Below are positions 17,671-26,601 of a stretch of 64,000 nt of DNA, piece by piece. The notes under the pieces were generated by a model. That model saw only the letters and a list, made by a program, of their open reading frames with translations. It was not told the DNA's origin and did no database searches. Position numbers and translations under genes: made by a program. The stretch covers positions 372,001 through 436,000 of the forward strand of contig NZ_PPCX01000010.1 of the NCBI RefSeq assembly GCF_002959775.1. The letters run 5' to 3'. Source of the DNA: Veillonella rogosae JCM 15642. GTDB lineage: Bacteria; Bacillota; Negativicutes; Veillonellales; Veillonellaceae. Numbering within the stretch: the first letter of the stretch is position 1; every line of letters begins with the position of its first letter.

Positions 17671-17780
17671 GCTCTAATTTCTTTATTAGATGTAGAAAGA
17701 ACAGGTCCCTAAAAACGACTTAGCTCGCTTTGGAGGCTTTTAGGGACCTGTTCTTTCGGTTACTGATATGAAATTAGAGC
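17671..17780 (-). repeat. Long hairpin element with conserved apical loop, copy 1
   Basis: Outer stem GCTCTAATTTC (17671-17681) with GAAATTAGAGC (17770-17780). Inner 20-bp perfect stem 17695-17714 with 17738-17757. Apical loop from 17715 has core ACGACTTAGCTCGCTTTGGA. The outer arm overlaps the stop codon of the ArsC/Spx-like gene. Stems differ wholly from those of copies at 54281, 55077 and 62336; the loop does not. Confidence 0.85.
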
Positions 17781-18127
17781 TTCAACGCCTCAATCCATTC
17801 TGCTTCTTTAAAGCCAACGAGAACTTTGTCTTTTAGAACCAAGATAGGACGTTTTACTAACATGCCATTAGATGCTAATAAAGCTACTTTTTCTTCTTCG
17901 CTAAGGTTTGGCAATTTATCCTTTAATTGTTGTTCACGGTAGATCATACCAGATGTATTAAAGAATGCTTTCAAATCCTTGCCAGATTGTGGATACCAAG
18001 CAGCGATTTCCTCTGCTGTAGGATTTTCAGCTTTAATATCACGAGCAGTGTACTTAACTTTATGATCATCTAAGAATTTCTTTGCTTTTTTGCATGTTGT
18101 GCATTTAGGGTATTCAACGAATAGCAT
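17774..18127 (-). CDS. ArsC/Spx-family thioredoxin-fold protein
   Basis: A 117-residue protein, the usual size. The N-terminus F-V-E-Y-P-K-C-T-T-C-K-K-A-K-K-F-L contains the C-x-x-C of Spx/YffB-like members (Cys ~9 and ~12). It is followed by D-I-K-A-E-N-P-T-A-E-E-I and the cis-Pro loop L-V-K-R-P-I-L-V. Proteins of this type are either glutaredoxin-like arsenate reductases or RNA-polymerase-binding stress regulators. The R-P motif fits both, so the role is undecided. SD GGAG precedes the ATG. The 3' end overlaps hairpin element copy 1. Confidence 0.85.
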   Translation of the reverse strand: MLFVEYPKCTTCKKAKKFLDDHKVKYTARDIKAENPTAEEIAAWYPQSGKDLKAFFNTSGMIYREQQLKDKLPNLSEEEKVALLASNGMLVKRPILVLKDKVLVGFKEAEWIEALKL

Positions 18128-18211
18128 AAGTTCTCCTTATATCAATATTCAATATTATAACAACTTATTTATATATTAAGTATACCAAATATATCGAAAA
18201 TTATCAATATC

Positions 18212-18532
18212 TTATTGGCAATCTACAGGTTCTAATGCTTCACAATGCTTAATAGATGCTAGCGCTTCTTCCATACCTGCACTAAGTTTTGCCGTTCGTA
18301 AATCAACATCCATCTGCAAACGTAAAAAATAACCTTCTGAAACGCCAAAATATTTTGCCAGACGCAAAGATGTATCTGCAGAAATAGACCGTGTGCCATT
18401 CAGAATTTCTTGGACTCGTGAGACAGGCACATGTATATCCTTAGCTAATCTATACGCAGATAACCCTAATGGCTCCATAAACTCTTCCTTCAATATTTCA
18501 CTAATGGTAGGTGTCGAAATAAACTTATCCAT
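18212..18532 (-). CDS. higA: HigA-family antitoxin (XRE HTH)
   Basis: A 106-residue protein of the HigA addiction-module family: P-T-I-S-E-I-L-K-E-E-F-M-E-P-L-G-L-S-A-Y-R-L-A, then the HTH recognition part I-L-N-G-T-R-S-I-S-A-D-T-S-L-R-L-A-K-Y-F and the tail Y-F-L-R-L-Q-M-D-V-D-L-R-T-A. HigA binds and neutralises the ribosome-dependent mRNase HigB and represses the operon. GAGAGGG precedes the ATG. The higB gene upstream survives only as a C-terminal fragment, so this is a free-standing antitoxin. Confidence 0.9.
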   Translation of the reverse strand: MDKFISTPTISEILKEEFMEPLGLSAYRLAKDIHVPVSRVQEILNGTRSISADTSLRLAKYFGVSEGYFLRLQMDVDLRTAKLSAGMEEALASIKHCEALEPVDCQ

Positions 18533-18548
18533 ATATATTCCCTCTCTA

Positions 18549-18720
18549 TCAATGATAATCTATAATTTCTACATCATAAAAACTATTAATGTCTTTTACT
18601 TTAAAACATAGCCTATACTGGCTATTAATTCGTAAACTATACTGACCAAAGCGATCTCCTTGGAGCAATTCCAATCGGTTTCCCGGTGGAGCCATGAAAT
18701 CATAGAATCTCTCCTTTGAT
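18549..18720 (-). pseudogene. higB: HigB toxin remnant (C-terminal half)
   Basis: The minus strand reads S-K-E-R-F-Y-D-F-M-A-P-P-G-N-R-L-E-L-L-Q then G-D-R-F-G-Q-Y-S-L-R-I-N-S-Q-Y-R-L-C-F and ends E-I-I-D-Y-H-stop, matching the HigB/RelE C-terminal sheet (L-x-G-D-R-x-G-x-x-S-I-x-V-N-x-x-W-R-I). Upstream the frame meets a stop and no SD/start is found. The stop lies 17 bp before the higA start, as in intact higBA operons. The N-terminal catalytic fold half is lost. Confidence 0.75.
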
Positions 18721-18952
18721 TATACCTGAATAACAGGCATATTGAACATTAAAATGATTCTGCATGCCATTTCGGTAAAAGATTTCTAGATAATACCAGT
18801 CAAATCCTACTTTAACAGTGACTCTATTGGTCACCTATTTCGGAACGTAAGGATCTATATCTATCAACTTACTTGAATCGAAGAATATCATCAACTTGAT
18901 TAAGTTGAGAAATATCATGAGTTAATTTATTACGAAATAATTTTAGAAAATA

Positions 18953-19021
18953 AAAAGACCTATATCCTCCACCGTTTCATGTACAAGGTGTACATCAAAG
19001 GTTTAGAGGATATAGGTTTCT
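18953..19021 (-). terminator. Intrinsic terminator of the DUF554 gene
   Basis: Hairpin AAGACCTATATCCTC / GAGGATATAGGTTT around a loop that itself contains a TGTACA..TGTACA dyad; minus-strand U-run at the base. It lies ~25 bp after the stop. Confidence 0.75.
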
Positions 19022-19044
19022 TATAATGATATTTGTAGTACTAT

Positions 19045-19761
19045 TTACAGCAAGAATGTTAGGCCCATAGCCACGAAGATAGCTGGCAAGAGGTTAGCGA
19101 TACGTATTTTACCAGGCCAGATGAGGTCGATACCAACGCAGAAAATTAGGATGGAGCCCACGTAGGACAGGTTATCGATAGCACTCGGTGTCATCAACGG
19201 TGCTGCGATGTGTGCCATGGCAGTGATAATCCATTGGGTGATGCCTACAGGAATAAAGGAGAACAGCGCCCCTTTGCCCATGGATGATACCATAACCATA
19301 ACGATGATACCGTCGAGGATGCCTTTCAGTAATAGCGTCTGGTAATTACCAGTAAGACCGTCTTGAATGGAACCTAGTACGCCCATTGCACCTACGGTAA
19401 AGGTAAGGGATGCTGTAATGAAAGCATGGGTAAACTTTGGATCACCGGCGTTACCTGTACGAGCTTTCACCCAGTCACCAAACACAGTAATCCATCGATT
19501 AAGATCGATGACCTCGCCAATAATGGCGCCAACCACCATGCTAATAATCATCAGCAAAGGCCCCGTCGTTTGTAGCGTACCGTTCACGATAACGAGCATA
19601 TACTGCATGGCGCCACTCATACCGAGGAGTAACACGATGATGCCGCTCACCACCATGAGTGTCTGTTTTAAATTTTCTTTCATAAACCGACCAAATGCGA
19701 GGCCACAAAGGCTGCCGGCTATAATAAGACCAATGTTAATGGCCGTTCCCAAACCAATCAT
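19045..19761 (-). CDS. DUF554 family membrane protein
   Basis: A 238-residue protein with about seven membrane helices and the DUF554 landmarks: G-T-A-I-N-x-x-x-I-I-x-G-S near the start, M-V-V-G-A-I-I-G-E-V-I-D in the middle, and G-S-I-Q-D-G-L-T-G-N-Y-Q-T-L-L-L-K-G-I-L-D-G later. The family is widespread in Firmicutes and has no established function; a transport role is often assumed. SD AAGGGAA is near the ATG. Monocistronic with its own terminator. One GTGAAAGC copy (19463, minus). Confidence 0.9.
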   Translation of the reverse strand: MIGLGTAINIGLIIAGSLCGLAFGRFMKENLKQTLMVVSGIIVLLLGMSGAMQYMLVIVNGTLQTTGPLLMIISMVVGAIIGEVIDLNRWITVFGDWVKARTGNAGDPKFTHAFITASLTFTVGAMGVLGSIQDGLTGNYQTLLLKGILDGIIVMVMVSSMGKGALFSFIPVGITQWIITAMAHIAAPLMTPSAIDNLSYVGSILIFCVGIDLIWPGKIRIANLLPAIFVAMGLTFLL

Positions 19762-19865
19762 ATATTTCCCTTCTTTAATTGTGAAAGTAACTGTGTTAAA
19801 TCATGTTTAGTATAGCAACTACATCGAAATAAATCAATTTATATGGTATGCAACTAAATGAACAC

Positions 19866-19902
19866 AAAAAGCCTCTATCCACTTAAGGACAGAGGCTTTA
19901 TG
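19866..19902 (-). terminator. Intrinsic terminator downstream of tag
   Basis: Hairpin AAAGCCTCTATCC / GGACAGAGGCTTT with A/T flanks, ~195 bp after the tag stop. The stretch between (19903-20096) holds no gene. Confidence 0.7.
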
Positions 19903-20096
19903 CAGATTTATAGCGTTTGAGAGAGAAGATTATGAGAGTTCCGCTTTGGAGAGAGAATGTGTTTGTATATAAAGCGGACTGACATATGATGAGTCGCTAT
20001 CACCTCATCGACTTTAGTGTACACCCGACTCTATAGAATAACAAGTTCACCTTTGTAACATCTACTATGCACGAAAATTATTGTTAACTTATAATA

Positions 20097-20705
20097 CTAG
20101 TATCCTTCTTCGTCGGCAGGTAGTCGCACTATATCTGCACTTTGATTGATCTCATCAAAGCAAGGACAGTCTTTACCGTGATCGTTGATAAGGCCGCTAG
20201 CTTGAAGATGCGAATAGATGGTAACAGGTCCAACAAACTTGAAGCCCCACTTCTTTAGGTCTTTGCTAATCCGCGTAGATAGGCCGTTCTTAGCTGGTAC
20301 CTGCCCTTCAGGATGATTTTCATAGATAATTGTCTTGTTATCTGTGAAAGCCCAAATATAATTGCAGAACGAACCAAATTCAGATTGAATACGTTTAAAA
20401 GCGGAAGCATTGTTTATAATTGCTACGATTTTAGGACGAGATTTGAGCATCCCCTCGGTTTGCAGAATCCGGTCGATGTCGCTTTCACCATAAGAAGAGA
20501 CTGCCTCAATATCAAAGTTATCAAAGCAGCCTCGAATGATGTCGCGTTTATTTAAAATAGTAAGCCAGCTAAGGCCACATTGGAGGCTTTCAAGACAAAG
20601 ATGTTCAAATTGAAGCCTATCATCATGAATTGGTCGGCCCCACTCATGATCGTGATACGCCTGATACAAAGGTGTCGTCGGCCATTCACAAGTAATCTTT
20701 TTCAT
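20097..20705 (-). CDS. tag: DNA-3-methyladenine glycosylase I
   Basis: A 202-residue protein of the Tag family, which removes 3-methyladenine from alkylated DNA. The start (C-E-W-P-T-T-P-L-Y-Q-A-Y-H-D-H-E-W-G-R-P) carries the zinc ligands Cys and His. The middle has L-S-W-L-T-I-L-N-K-R, and the end I-Y-S-H-L-Q-A-S-G...H-G-K-D-C-P-C-F carries the other zinc ligands (His and Cys). The ATG at 20705 is in the TAATG overlap with the upstream gene's stop, with GGGGGTG upstream, indicating translational coupling. Two GTGAAAGC copies fall in the gene (20344 +, 20481 -). Confidence 0.95.
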   Translation of the reverse strand: MKKITCEWPTTPLYQAYHDHEWGRPIHDDRLQFEHLCLESLQCGLSWLTILNKRDIIRGCFDNFDIEAVSSYGESDIDRILQTEGMLKSRPKIVAIINNASAFKRIQSEFGSFCNYIWAFTDNKTIIYENHPEGQVPAKNGLSTRISKDLKKWGFKFVGPVTIYSHLQASGLINDHGKDCPCFDEINQSADIVRLPADEEGY

Positions 20706-21148
20706 TATACACCCCCATGTGCCCATACAAGGACGTCATACATGAGCGCCACCACAAGGCCCATCACAAGATGTCCACCTACGTAAAATGGCACGAGATA
20801 ATAGATGAATAACAATAGAGAATGCAAGGCTTTGCGAAGCCATACAATCGGTGTAGACGTACCGCCACCCACCTTGCCGTCGAGCCAATTATGGACGATG
20901 TAAATGGGCGTACCCAAACGATGAATCCAATCTGGTACGCGCACTCTAGGGTTTAAGCCAGGGCAATAGAAAATCACTAGCGGTAAAGCCACCGCATCAA
21001 GGATGAGCAAGACGGTTAACATCAAAGCAAACCAGTCAACTTCGCCTTCCCACGTGAGAGGATGTGCTACAAAACGAGCGCCCCACAAATAGGCTTTGTA
21101 TACGATATACGGTTCTAATAGCCATAATAAGGGCTTCACTACACTCAT
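20705..21148 (-). CDS. Small membrane protein of the 2157/29333-type family
   Basis: About 147 residues from the ATG at 21148 (M-S-V-V-K-P-L-L-W-L); an upstream M-R-S-F-Y-Y start is possible and the frame stays open to 21379, so the start is uncertain. There are four membrane helices. The central hook V-I-F-Y-C-P-G-L-N-P-R-V-R-V-P-D-W-I aligns with W-C-K-R-L-x-P-A-F-N-K-P-K-x-Y-Y of the other members. Function unknown. Its stop overlaps the tag start by one base (TAATG). Confidence 0.6.
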   Translation of the reverse strand: MSVVKPLLWLLEPYIVYKAYLWGARFVAHPLTWEGEVDWFALMLTVLLILDAVALPLVIFYCPGLNPRVRVPDWIHRLGTPIYIVHNWLDGKVGGGTSTPIVWLRKALHSLLLFIYYLVPFYVGGHLVMGLVVALMYDVLVWAHGGV

Positions 21149-21587
21149 GGGACTACCTACGCCAAACACAAAATAATAAAAACTACGCATCTGCGTAGTC
21201 GTTTCATATATACAACGTTCCGATCGCATCGATTTAATTATAAGAACTACAGATATTTTTAGGCCCAAAGGTGAATCTAAAAACATCAATTCACACACAC
21301 GATTTTTAGTCCTTTTATACATCGATTTCTGTACTATTATTATATCAGATTTTGGCTTTTTTGTGGGGTTAAAAGTCACAAAATTTTGCTAAAATATACA
21401 ATTTATAGTAGTTATCAATAAAAGAACCCACTATATAAGCCATTCTGCACTAATGGTTCATATATGCTTATTTTTCATCAAATTTATGACTTATTTTGAT
21501 AAATACCGTCTCACTTTCTACGTTAAACAACGGCAAAAATCATTTTAGCTATATTTTTTTATCTATTAAATTATATATTTTTGCAGT
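21149..21587. other. Intergenic region, ~440 bp
   Basis: Contains a perfect dyad ACTACGCATCTGCGTAGT at 21182-21199. The rest is AT-rich with no convincing gene, though an open frame from the downstream membrane protein extends back to 21379 without an SD. Confidence 0.45.
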
Positions 21588-22166
21588 TTAGCGATCACTA
21601 ATAATAATTTTCGTCACCTTACTGCCATTGTGCTCGAAAAATATACCTATGATATTGTCACTGTTATAACGTAGATACCCATAGAACCAACGATTATCAA
21701 AGTCGATAAAATCGGGACGGCCGTAAATATCCATTACTTTTTTCAAGGAATCTCCAACAGCAATGCCACGAGATGTCACGGCATCACGATTGCTGACAGT
21801 CATATACCATACGATAGGGCGACTATCTTGCATCAATGTATGTCCAAATTTAATCCCTCCATACGTGAGCTCATCACGTTTCTCACTCGTTGGCTGACCT
21901 AGGCTAGCTTTTACCGCATCAAAGGACGTACCTAGTGAAACGCCGGCAAGCTTCATATCTTCAGCAGGCAAAGGGGCTCCAATAACTTGTCCTGGTCGAT
22001 AATGACGATATTGCTCTGCTTTAGGCCAATTTGGTGAAAGCTTAGCATTACTTGTTTCCAATCGATCCATGGCTTTACTCAGCCAACTAGCATCAGCAAC
22101 TGAACTCACATTACTAGCCAGTAATAAAGCCACACCTAAACTAATTGCAATAGATTTTGTTTTCAT
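21588..22166 (-). CDS. Secreted protein with two BamE/SmpA-like repeats (paralog of 30365-30940)
   Basis: A 192-residue protein with a Sec signal peptide (cleavage near V-A-D-A). The N-terminal mature part has W-L-S-K-A-M-D-R-L-E-T-S-N-A-K and W-P-K-A-E-Q-Y-R-H-Y. Two related repeats follow: G-V-S-L-G-T-S-F-D-A-V-K-A-S-L-G-Q-P (~75-95) and G-I-A-V-G-D-S-L-K-K-V-M-D-I-Y-G-R-P (~138-156). The G-x-x-x-G-x-x-x-x-x-V-x-x-x-x-G-x-P pattern is that of BamE/SmpA-like folds. It is strongly similar to the protein at 30365-30940. An envelope role is inferred; the actual function is unknown. Confidence 0.8.
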   Translation of the reverse strand: MKTKSIAISLGVALLLASNVSSVADASWLSKAMDRLETSNAKLSPNWPKAEQYRHYRPGQVIGAPLPAEDMKLAGVSLGTSFDAVKASLGQPTSEKRDELTYGGIKFGHTLMQDSRPIVWYMTVSNRDAVTSRGIAVGDSLKKVMDIYGRPDFIDFDNRWFYGYLRYNSDNIIGIFFEHNGSKVTKIIISDR

Positions 22167-22357
22167 GTTTCTCTCCTAGTTTCTCAAACTATTAATGACC
22201 TATAGGGCAATATTAACATAATCACATGGAAACTAGAACCTAATGCTTCATACAACTTAAAAATATAGTCATTTAGTTATATAATTATACTTAATAACTT
22301 AGCCTATGGATTACTACAATATCAATAGATATGAGAGTATAAACGGGAGATACTACC

Positions 22358-23707
22358 ATGATAAAACTACCACTATTAGCGGGTATTTTCATGATGAGCA
22401 CTATCTTATCATCAGTAGGAGCCATCAATGTTAATATTCCTGGCGCAGATCCGAAGATTCCAAAGGATGCCTACATAAATTACAAAACCACGAATCCTGA
22501 TATTGAAAAGGATGTAGCAAACTATGTGGAAACACTAAAAGCAACGGACAAAACTGAAGGTATTAACAAAAGCGAAATGGAGTACGCTAAAGCTGCCGCC
22601 ATATATCGCGGTCAACATTACCATAATACGGTCATTTCCGTTCATGACAAATACAACCAAATCCGGCTTTCATTCCCCGTAGCGGGCATAAAAAGTGATT
22701 ATAATATAGGGCGTTACAAAAATCCGAGTCGAACCATTGAGGACTATCGAGTGTTTACCGATAATGGAAGTCTCAATTTAGAAATTGACTATGCTGATTA
22801 CAAAGACTATGACTGGCGTAACACAAAAATAGCTTATGAAAAACTAACGGACAAGAATGTTCGTGATTTCTTTCAGGACATGGCAAAACATAATCCAGCA
22901 AAACACATTTCTGATATAAAGGGCACTGTATTTTCATATCCTACTGTTACCTACAGCACTTGGGATAGCATGAAGATGCCGCACCTTGAAAACGGTAAAA
23001 AAACAACGCTCACTATCGACACGATCAATTTTAAATTTAAGGGCTATAACATGCGTCATCCCTTATATCACGCAGGATTTGTCTATTATAATAATACCCC
23101 CGTTCTGAACAAGGTTCCTACAGATAAAGTACTGGCCAATTATGTACTTCCCTCTGTGCAAAACCTAAATGAATTAAATCAATATTCACGCATAGAAAAC
23201 TTAAACGGTGTACAATACCGCGTACCAAAAGACGCCATATACAAAGGTGAAGAAAAGGGCACCGAGTACCAAGATATTAGATACTACAAAAAAGGGAACA
23301 TAACATTCTTTGTTTCTACTAATAATATTCCTAAAAACCCATATGCGCGCGATCTTGTTGTAAACGGTCATTACAATTTTAAAATTAATTTAAATACGTT
23401 CTGGGATATTTACTATTACCAACCAACATCAGATTATATTAATTATACCGTTATATGGAATAATAATATTCCTGGACTATCCACACACATCTATACACCT
23501 CATAAGGATGATCACATCCTAACCTTTCAATCCTATGATGGGACCTATAGCTTTACCTATATCATCTTTTACCCAAGTTTTTTACATACTGAGGAAGTTC
23601 AAAAATTACGGAATATGATCGAGTTTTTTGAGTCTACCAATAATCCTAACTTTAAACTGAAAGTGCATGTTCTATTCCCAGAAACAGAGGTAAGCGATAC
23701 CCATTAA
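22358..23707 (+). CDS. Secreted ~45 kDa protein, divergent member of a five-copy paralog family
   Basis: A 449-residue protein with a signal peptide (cleavage near S-V-G-A). Mature start I-N-V-N-I-P-G-A-D-P-K-I-P-K-D-A-Y matches the I-P-x-x-A-Y-x-N-Y start of the proteins at 23853, 26633, 27958 and 36362. It also keeps the family marks A-N-Y-V-L-P-S-V, Y-R-V-P-K, V-I-W-N-N-N-I-P-G and L-R-N-M-I-E-F. No known domain is recognised. It is the only plus-strand copy and the most diverged. GGGAG precedes the ATG. Confidence 0.8.
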   Translation: MIKLPLLAGIFMMSTILSSVGAINVNIPGADPKIPKDAYINYKTTNPDIEKDVANYVETLKATDKTEGINKSEMEYAKAAAIYRGQHYHNTVISVHDKYNQIRLSFPVAGIKSDYNIGRYKNPSRTIEDYRVFTDNGSLNLEIDYADYKDYDWRNTKIAYEKLTDKNVRDFFQDMAKHNPAKHISDIKGTVFSYPTVTYSTWDSMKMPHLENGKKTTLTIDTINFKFKGYNMRHPLYHAGFVYYNNTPVLNKVPTDKVLANYVLPSVQNLNELNQYSRIENLNGVQYRVPKDAIYKGEEKGTEYQDIRYYKKGNITFFVSTNNIPKNPYARDLVVNGHYNFKINLNTFWDIYYYQPTSDYINYTVIWNNNIPGLSTHIYTPHKDDHILTFQSYDGTYSFTYIIFYPSFLHTEEVQKLRNMIEFFESTNNPNFKLKVHVLFPETEVSDTH

Positions 23708-23754
23708 AACACCATTCAAAATCAACCTAATAGTATCAAACGTGTAAACCAAAC

Positions 23755-23790
23755 AGCCAGTACTGCAAATCGCAATACTGGCTGTTTTTC
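23755..23790 (+). terminator. Intrinsic terminator of the plus-strand secreted paralog gene
   Basis: Hairpin CAGCCAGTACTGC / GCAATACTGGCTG followed by TTTTT, ~50 bp after the stop. Confidence 0.85.
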
Positions 23791-23852
23791 TCTCTATATT
23801 TCTTTTTAGACACAAGTGTACCCAAGCAGATAGATAACATATTAATTAAGCT

Positions 23853-25094
23853 TTAAGGCAATTTAAAAACATCAGCTTCCCAAAGGTGCTTCAGCACAGG
23901 AAACTCTTGCTTATTCTGACGACTAATCAGCCTTGCCATTTCTACCATATTACGAATATCATGATAAGACCTCTTCACCTCATTGGCTTTATAAGCAACT
24001 TCAATGCTATACACATATTGATCATCACGGATTGTAAAATATGTATAATTAGTACCATTATCAAATTTTATACTGCCGCTAAATGCAGGCACACCATTAT
24101 TCCAAATGGTAGCATTATCATTAGCTGAGTACGGATATTTTCGACTCACCGTATCTATCGTAGCAAAAGCACCTGCATAAAAATGTTTTTCATCATTTGG
24201 GAAAATCGGACGACGCTTAACTAGCTGCACTATACCGCCACCCTCGTAAACGCGTGTTTCCTCACCATAGGAGGTAGGCTCGTAATCAGCTTTTCGCTTA
24301 CTATTCTTGAACACACGATATTCAAAGTTTCCCCATTTTTCAACATTAGAATATCGATCTATTGCTTTTGTATCCTCTACCGATGGGATCACATAATTCG
24401 CTAAAGCCCCTTCTGCATAATTAATATGATCAGGATTGCCATTGCCACGGTTTATGATGTTAACACGATACACATGGTTCATATCACTAGGTAAGGAAAA
24501 CTCAACACCCGTACTCGTACGTGGCTCAGTCTTCTCCTCTTTTCCAGGGATGCGTGTTATAATCCCATACTTCTGCTGCCACTGGCCATTTTTTACCGTT
24601 TTATATGTGAAAGCACGATCCGCATAGGTGGTCTTATGGTCTACATCCACAACGATATCTGCATTCATACTTTTAATATAATATTGAGGGCTACCATTTA
24701 CTACATTAACTACTGAATTAGTGCCATCATTAATCACCTTATTTTCAAGGCTTGGATAAGGCATAGAAAAACGAATATGCTGTGTATCATTGTCAAAGAT
24801 AAACACCGTACTCTGATTAGCTTGACGTTTTAAAAACTTAGCATTACCCTCCATATATGACTTAGCTTGCTCCAAGGTCCTACGCCCATCTCTTACAGTC
24901 TGTGCTACAACAGGACCTGAACGACGTCTAAATTGAGCCTCCACAAGATCCATATCAGCACTATTATAAGAATAGCTTTCATAAGCAGTATCAGGCACCA
25001 TGGCATCACCACCAGGGATATCTATATTGGCAGCATGAGCTGTTACCATAAGGCCAAGTGAGCAAAGACCTGTTAAAATTGCTTTCTTTATCAT
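23853..25094 (-). CDS. Secreted ~46 kDa paralog-family protein
   Basis: A 413-residue protein with a signal peptide (cleavage near A-H-A-A). It has mature start I-D-I-P-G-G-D-A-M-V-P-D-T-A-Y-E-S-Y and family marks A-N-Y-V-I-P-S-V, N-F-E-Y-R-V, T-I-W-N-N-G-V-P-A and I-R-N-M-V-E-M. There are no cysteines in the mature part and no membrane helix beyond the signal, so it is periplasmic or exported. Function unknown. It follows the flavin reductase gene by ~35 bp and may share its transcript. One GTGAAAGC at 24607. Confidence 0.8.
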   Translation of the reverse strand: MIKKAILTGLCSLGLMVTAHAANIDIPGGDAMVPDTAYESYSYNSADMDLVEAQFRRRSGPVVAQTVRDGRRTLEQAKSYMEGNAKFLKRQANQSTVFIFDNDTQHIRFSMPYPSLENKVINDGTNSVVNVVNGSPQYYIKSMNADIVVDVDHKTTYADRAFTYKTVKNGQWQQKYGIITRIPGKEEKTEPRTSTGVEFSLPSDMNHVYRVNIINRGNGNPDHINYAEGALANYVIPSVEDTKAIDRYSNVEKWGNFEYRVFKNSKRKADYEPTSYGEETRVYEGGGIVQLVKRRPIFPNDEKHFYAGAFATIDTVSRKYPYSANDNATIWNNGVPAFSGSIKFDNGTNYTYFTIRDDQYVYSIEVAYKANEVKRSYHDIRNMVEMARLISRQNKQEFPVLKHLWEADVFKLP

Positions 25095-25129
25095 ATAATT
25101 CCCTCAATATAAATAGGCCTTATATAAGA

Positions 25130-25666
25130 CTAACCTTCTATAGCCTCAACTACTTCGCCGATGTACATATAATGTGGTTCCCAACGATCATGACCAATTT
25201 GAGTATAGGCAGTAGGGTTTGCTGCATAATATTCCTTTATTTTATCTGCCAAATGAGCTTCATCGAATTGGTGTTCATATAACTTTTTACATACAAATGT
25301 TAAATCTGCTTCTTTGAAAGTCACTCCATCACCGACTGCCACTGGTGTTAAACCAGAATTGGCAACCTTATCTTCATCGCGACCAGAATGAGAGCCTAAA
25401 TAGCCAAGAGCCTTACGCTGGCTGTTAGGGAATAAGCTAACTGTAAAAGTATCGTATTTCGCCATGAATTCTTGAGTATAGCGAGCTGGATGAATGTACA
25501 CAGTCACGGTAGATATATCATTGCCAAGCATGCCCCACATGTTACCCATACTGCCCCAACTAACTGTACACGTATTAAAATCATCAAGCGTACCCGCTGT
25601 AACAAGAGCCCAACGTTCCTCAAACATGGTAAACGCCTTATAATCTTTTGTTTCAAATGCTTTCAT
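25130..25666 (-). CDS. Flavin reductase family protein
   Basis: A 178-residue protein of the FMN-binding split-barrel flavin reductase-like group: A-L-V-T-A-G-T-L-D-D-F-N-T-C-T-V-S-W-G-S-M-G, V-T-V-Y-I-H-P-A-R-Y-T-Q-E-F and the closing H-Y-M-Y-I-G-E-V-V. These proteins bind FMN and reduce flavins, or act in detoxification; the specific substrate is unknown. GGAGG precedes the ATG. It sits between two secreted-protein genes of the accessory region on the same strand; the upstream gene ends 21 bp away, so an operon is likely. Confidence 0.85.
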   Translation of the reverse strand: MKAFETKDYKAFTMFEERWALVTAGTLDDFNTCTVSWGSMGNMWGMLGNDISTVTVYIHPARYTQEFMAKYDTFTVSLFPNSQRKALGYLGSHSGRDEDKVANSGLTPVAVGDGVTFKEADLTFVCKKLYEHQFDEAHLADKIKEYYAANPTAYTQIGHDRWEPHYMYIGEVVEAIEG

Positions 25667-25687
25667 AATAACCTCCGAACATAGAAT

Positions 25688-26287
25688 TTAATTAACAATA
25701 ACCTCATCAAAATGTTCTTTATATACTTCATAATACACCGCATCAGCGATATCGTAAAACTCTTTATTTAGAGAATCTTTCACAACGGGTCTGCGCGCAA
25801 AAGCACCTCGATGGATAGGTCGAGGCGTTCCGTCAAAACCAAAGCGACTGATTTCCTCTTCATCGTGCATAATACCTGGATTAGACCACATATCTTCATT
25901 CATATTCATATCCATATTCGCATCCGCATCAGTATTAACCTTCGTTGTCCCTTGCTGTTGCGCCCGATAGATCTTACTAGCTGCTGAATTACTACTATCA
26001 TAGGTGAAAGTCATGTCCTTAACGGTAATCACTTTCTCATCATTCCACTGATACGCTTTATATACCGTCGCCTTAATCGTATAAATAGGCGGCTCAAACC
26101 CGATTACCTTTACCGTATTCACATCAATATAGGACGCGCCACGCTCGTCTACATTAGGAATATCCGACACAAACTGAGATACCTGCTTAAACTGCGGCTG
26201 AGACGTGAGCTCCTCAATCGTAATTGCTTGGGCTGGAATGGTGAAAGCTAGCATAAGCCCTAGCGTTATTAAAAATCGATGTAACAT
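25688..26287 (-). CDS. Secreted ~22 kDa protein, member of a three-copy family
   Basis: A 199-residue protein with a signal peptide ending A-F-T-I-P-A-Q-A. Mature start I-T-I-E-E-L-T-S-Q-P-Q-F-K-Q-V matches I-T-L-Q-E-L-Q-T-S-P-Q-F-K-L-V of the protein at 32045, and the end F-Y-D-I-A-D-A-V-Y-Y-E-V-Y-K-E-H-F-D-E-V matches its A-M-F-M-A-A-Y-Q-Q-H-F-D-D-I. A D/M/N-rich insert lies at ~140-160. The start at 26287 has GAGAGG upstream; further upstream Mets belong to the promoter region. The signal peptide codons A-F-T spell the GTGAAAGC motif. Function unknown. Confidence 0.75.
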   Translation of the reverse strand: MLHRFLITLGLMLAFTIPAQAITIEELTSQPQFKQVSQFVSDIPNVDERGASYIDVNTVKVIGFEPPIYTIKATVYKAYQWNDEKVITVKDMTFTYDSSNSAASKIYRAQQQGTTKVNTDADANMDMNMNEDMWSNPGIMHDEEEISRFGFDGTPRPIHRGAFARRPVVKDSLNKEFYDIADAVYYEVYKEHFDEVIVN

Positions 26288-26325
26288 ATATCCTCTCATC
26301 TTTCTAAACATGTACAAAATAAATA

Positions 26326-26376
26326 AACACAACCTTATAAGCATAAGTATACTATGCAAACAAGACTGTGCCTATT
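26326..26376 (-). repeat. Promoter-bearing dyad, copy 1
   Basis: Imperfect inverted repeat centred on AAGTATACTATGC. The minus strand contains TAGGCA-N17-TATACT, a plausible promoter for the gene at 25688-26287. The same layout recurs at 29219, 29821, 32657, 33674 and 37602. Confidence 0.65.
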
Positions 26377-26457
26377 ATTTATTATCTATTATTTATCATT
26401 TATAGTTTAGATTGTATAGGAGTTATCTCTATTAGTACTTATAATGTTTATCTTAAT

Positions 26458-26601
26458 TTGACGATATATATCTTTATCCCTATAATATAAGTAGATAGTC
26501 AGACGAGTCGCAACGTCAGGCTCATCTCTAAATCAGTAAAAAAATTAGGAAATGGCCTTTCTGTTTACTTAGCTACCATGCGGTAACGGAGGGCTATTTG
26601 C
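26458..26601 (+). ncRNA. Orphan antisense-RNA gene of a holin-like toxin module (copy 1, toxin lost)
   Basis: Promoter TTGACG (26458)-N17-TATAAT (26481) on the plus strand, start near 26493, and an A/T-flanked hairpin ending at ~26600. It is nearly identical to the antisense genes at 29940, 32792 and 35968. Only the last codons of the toxin remain here. Confidence 0.65.
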
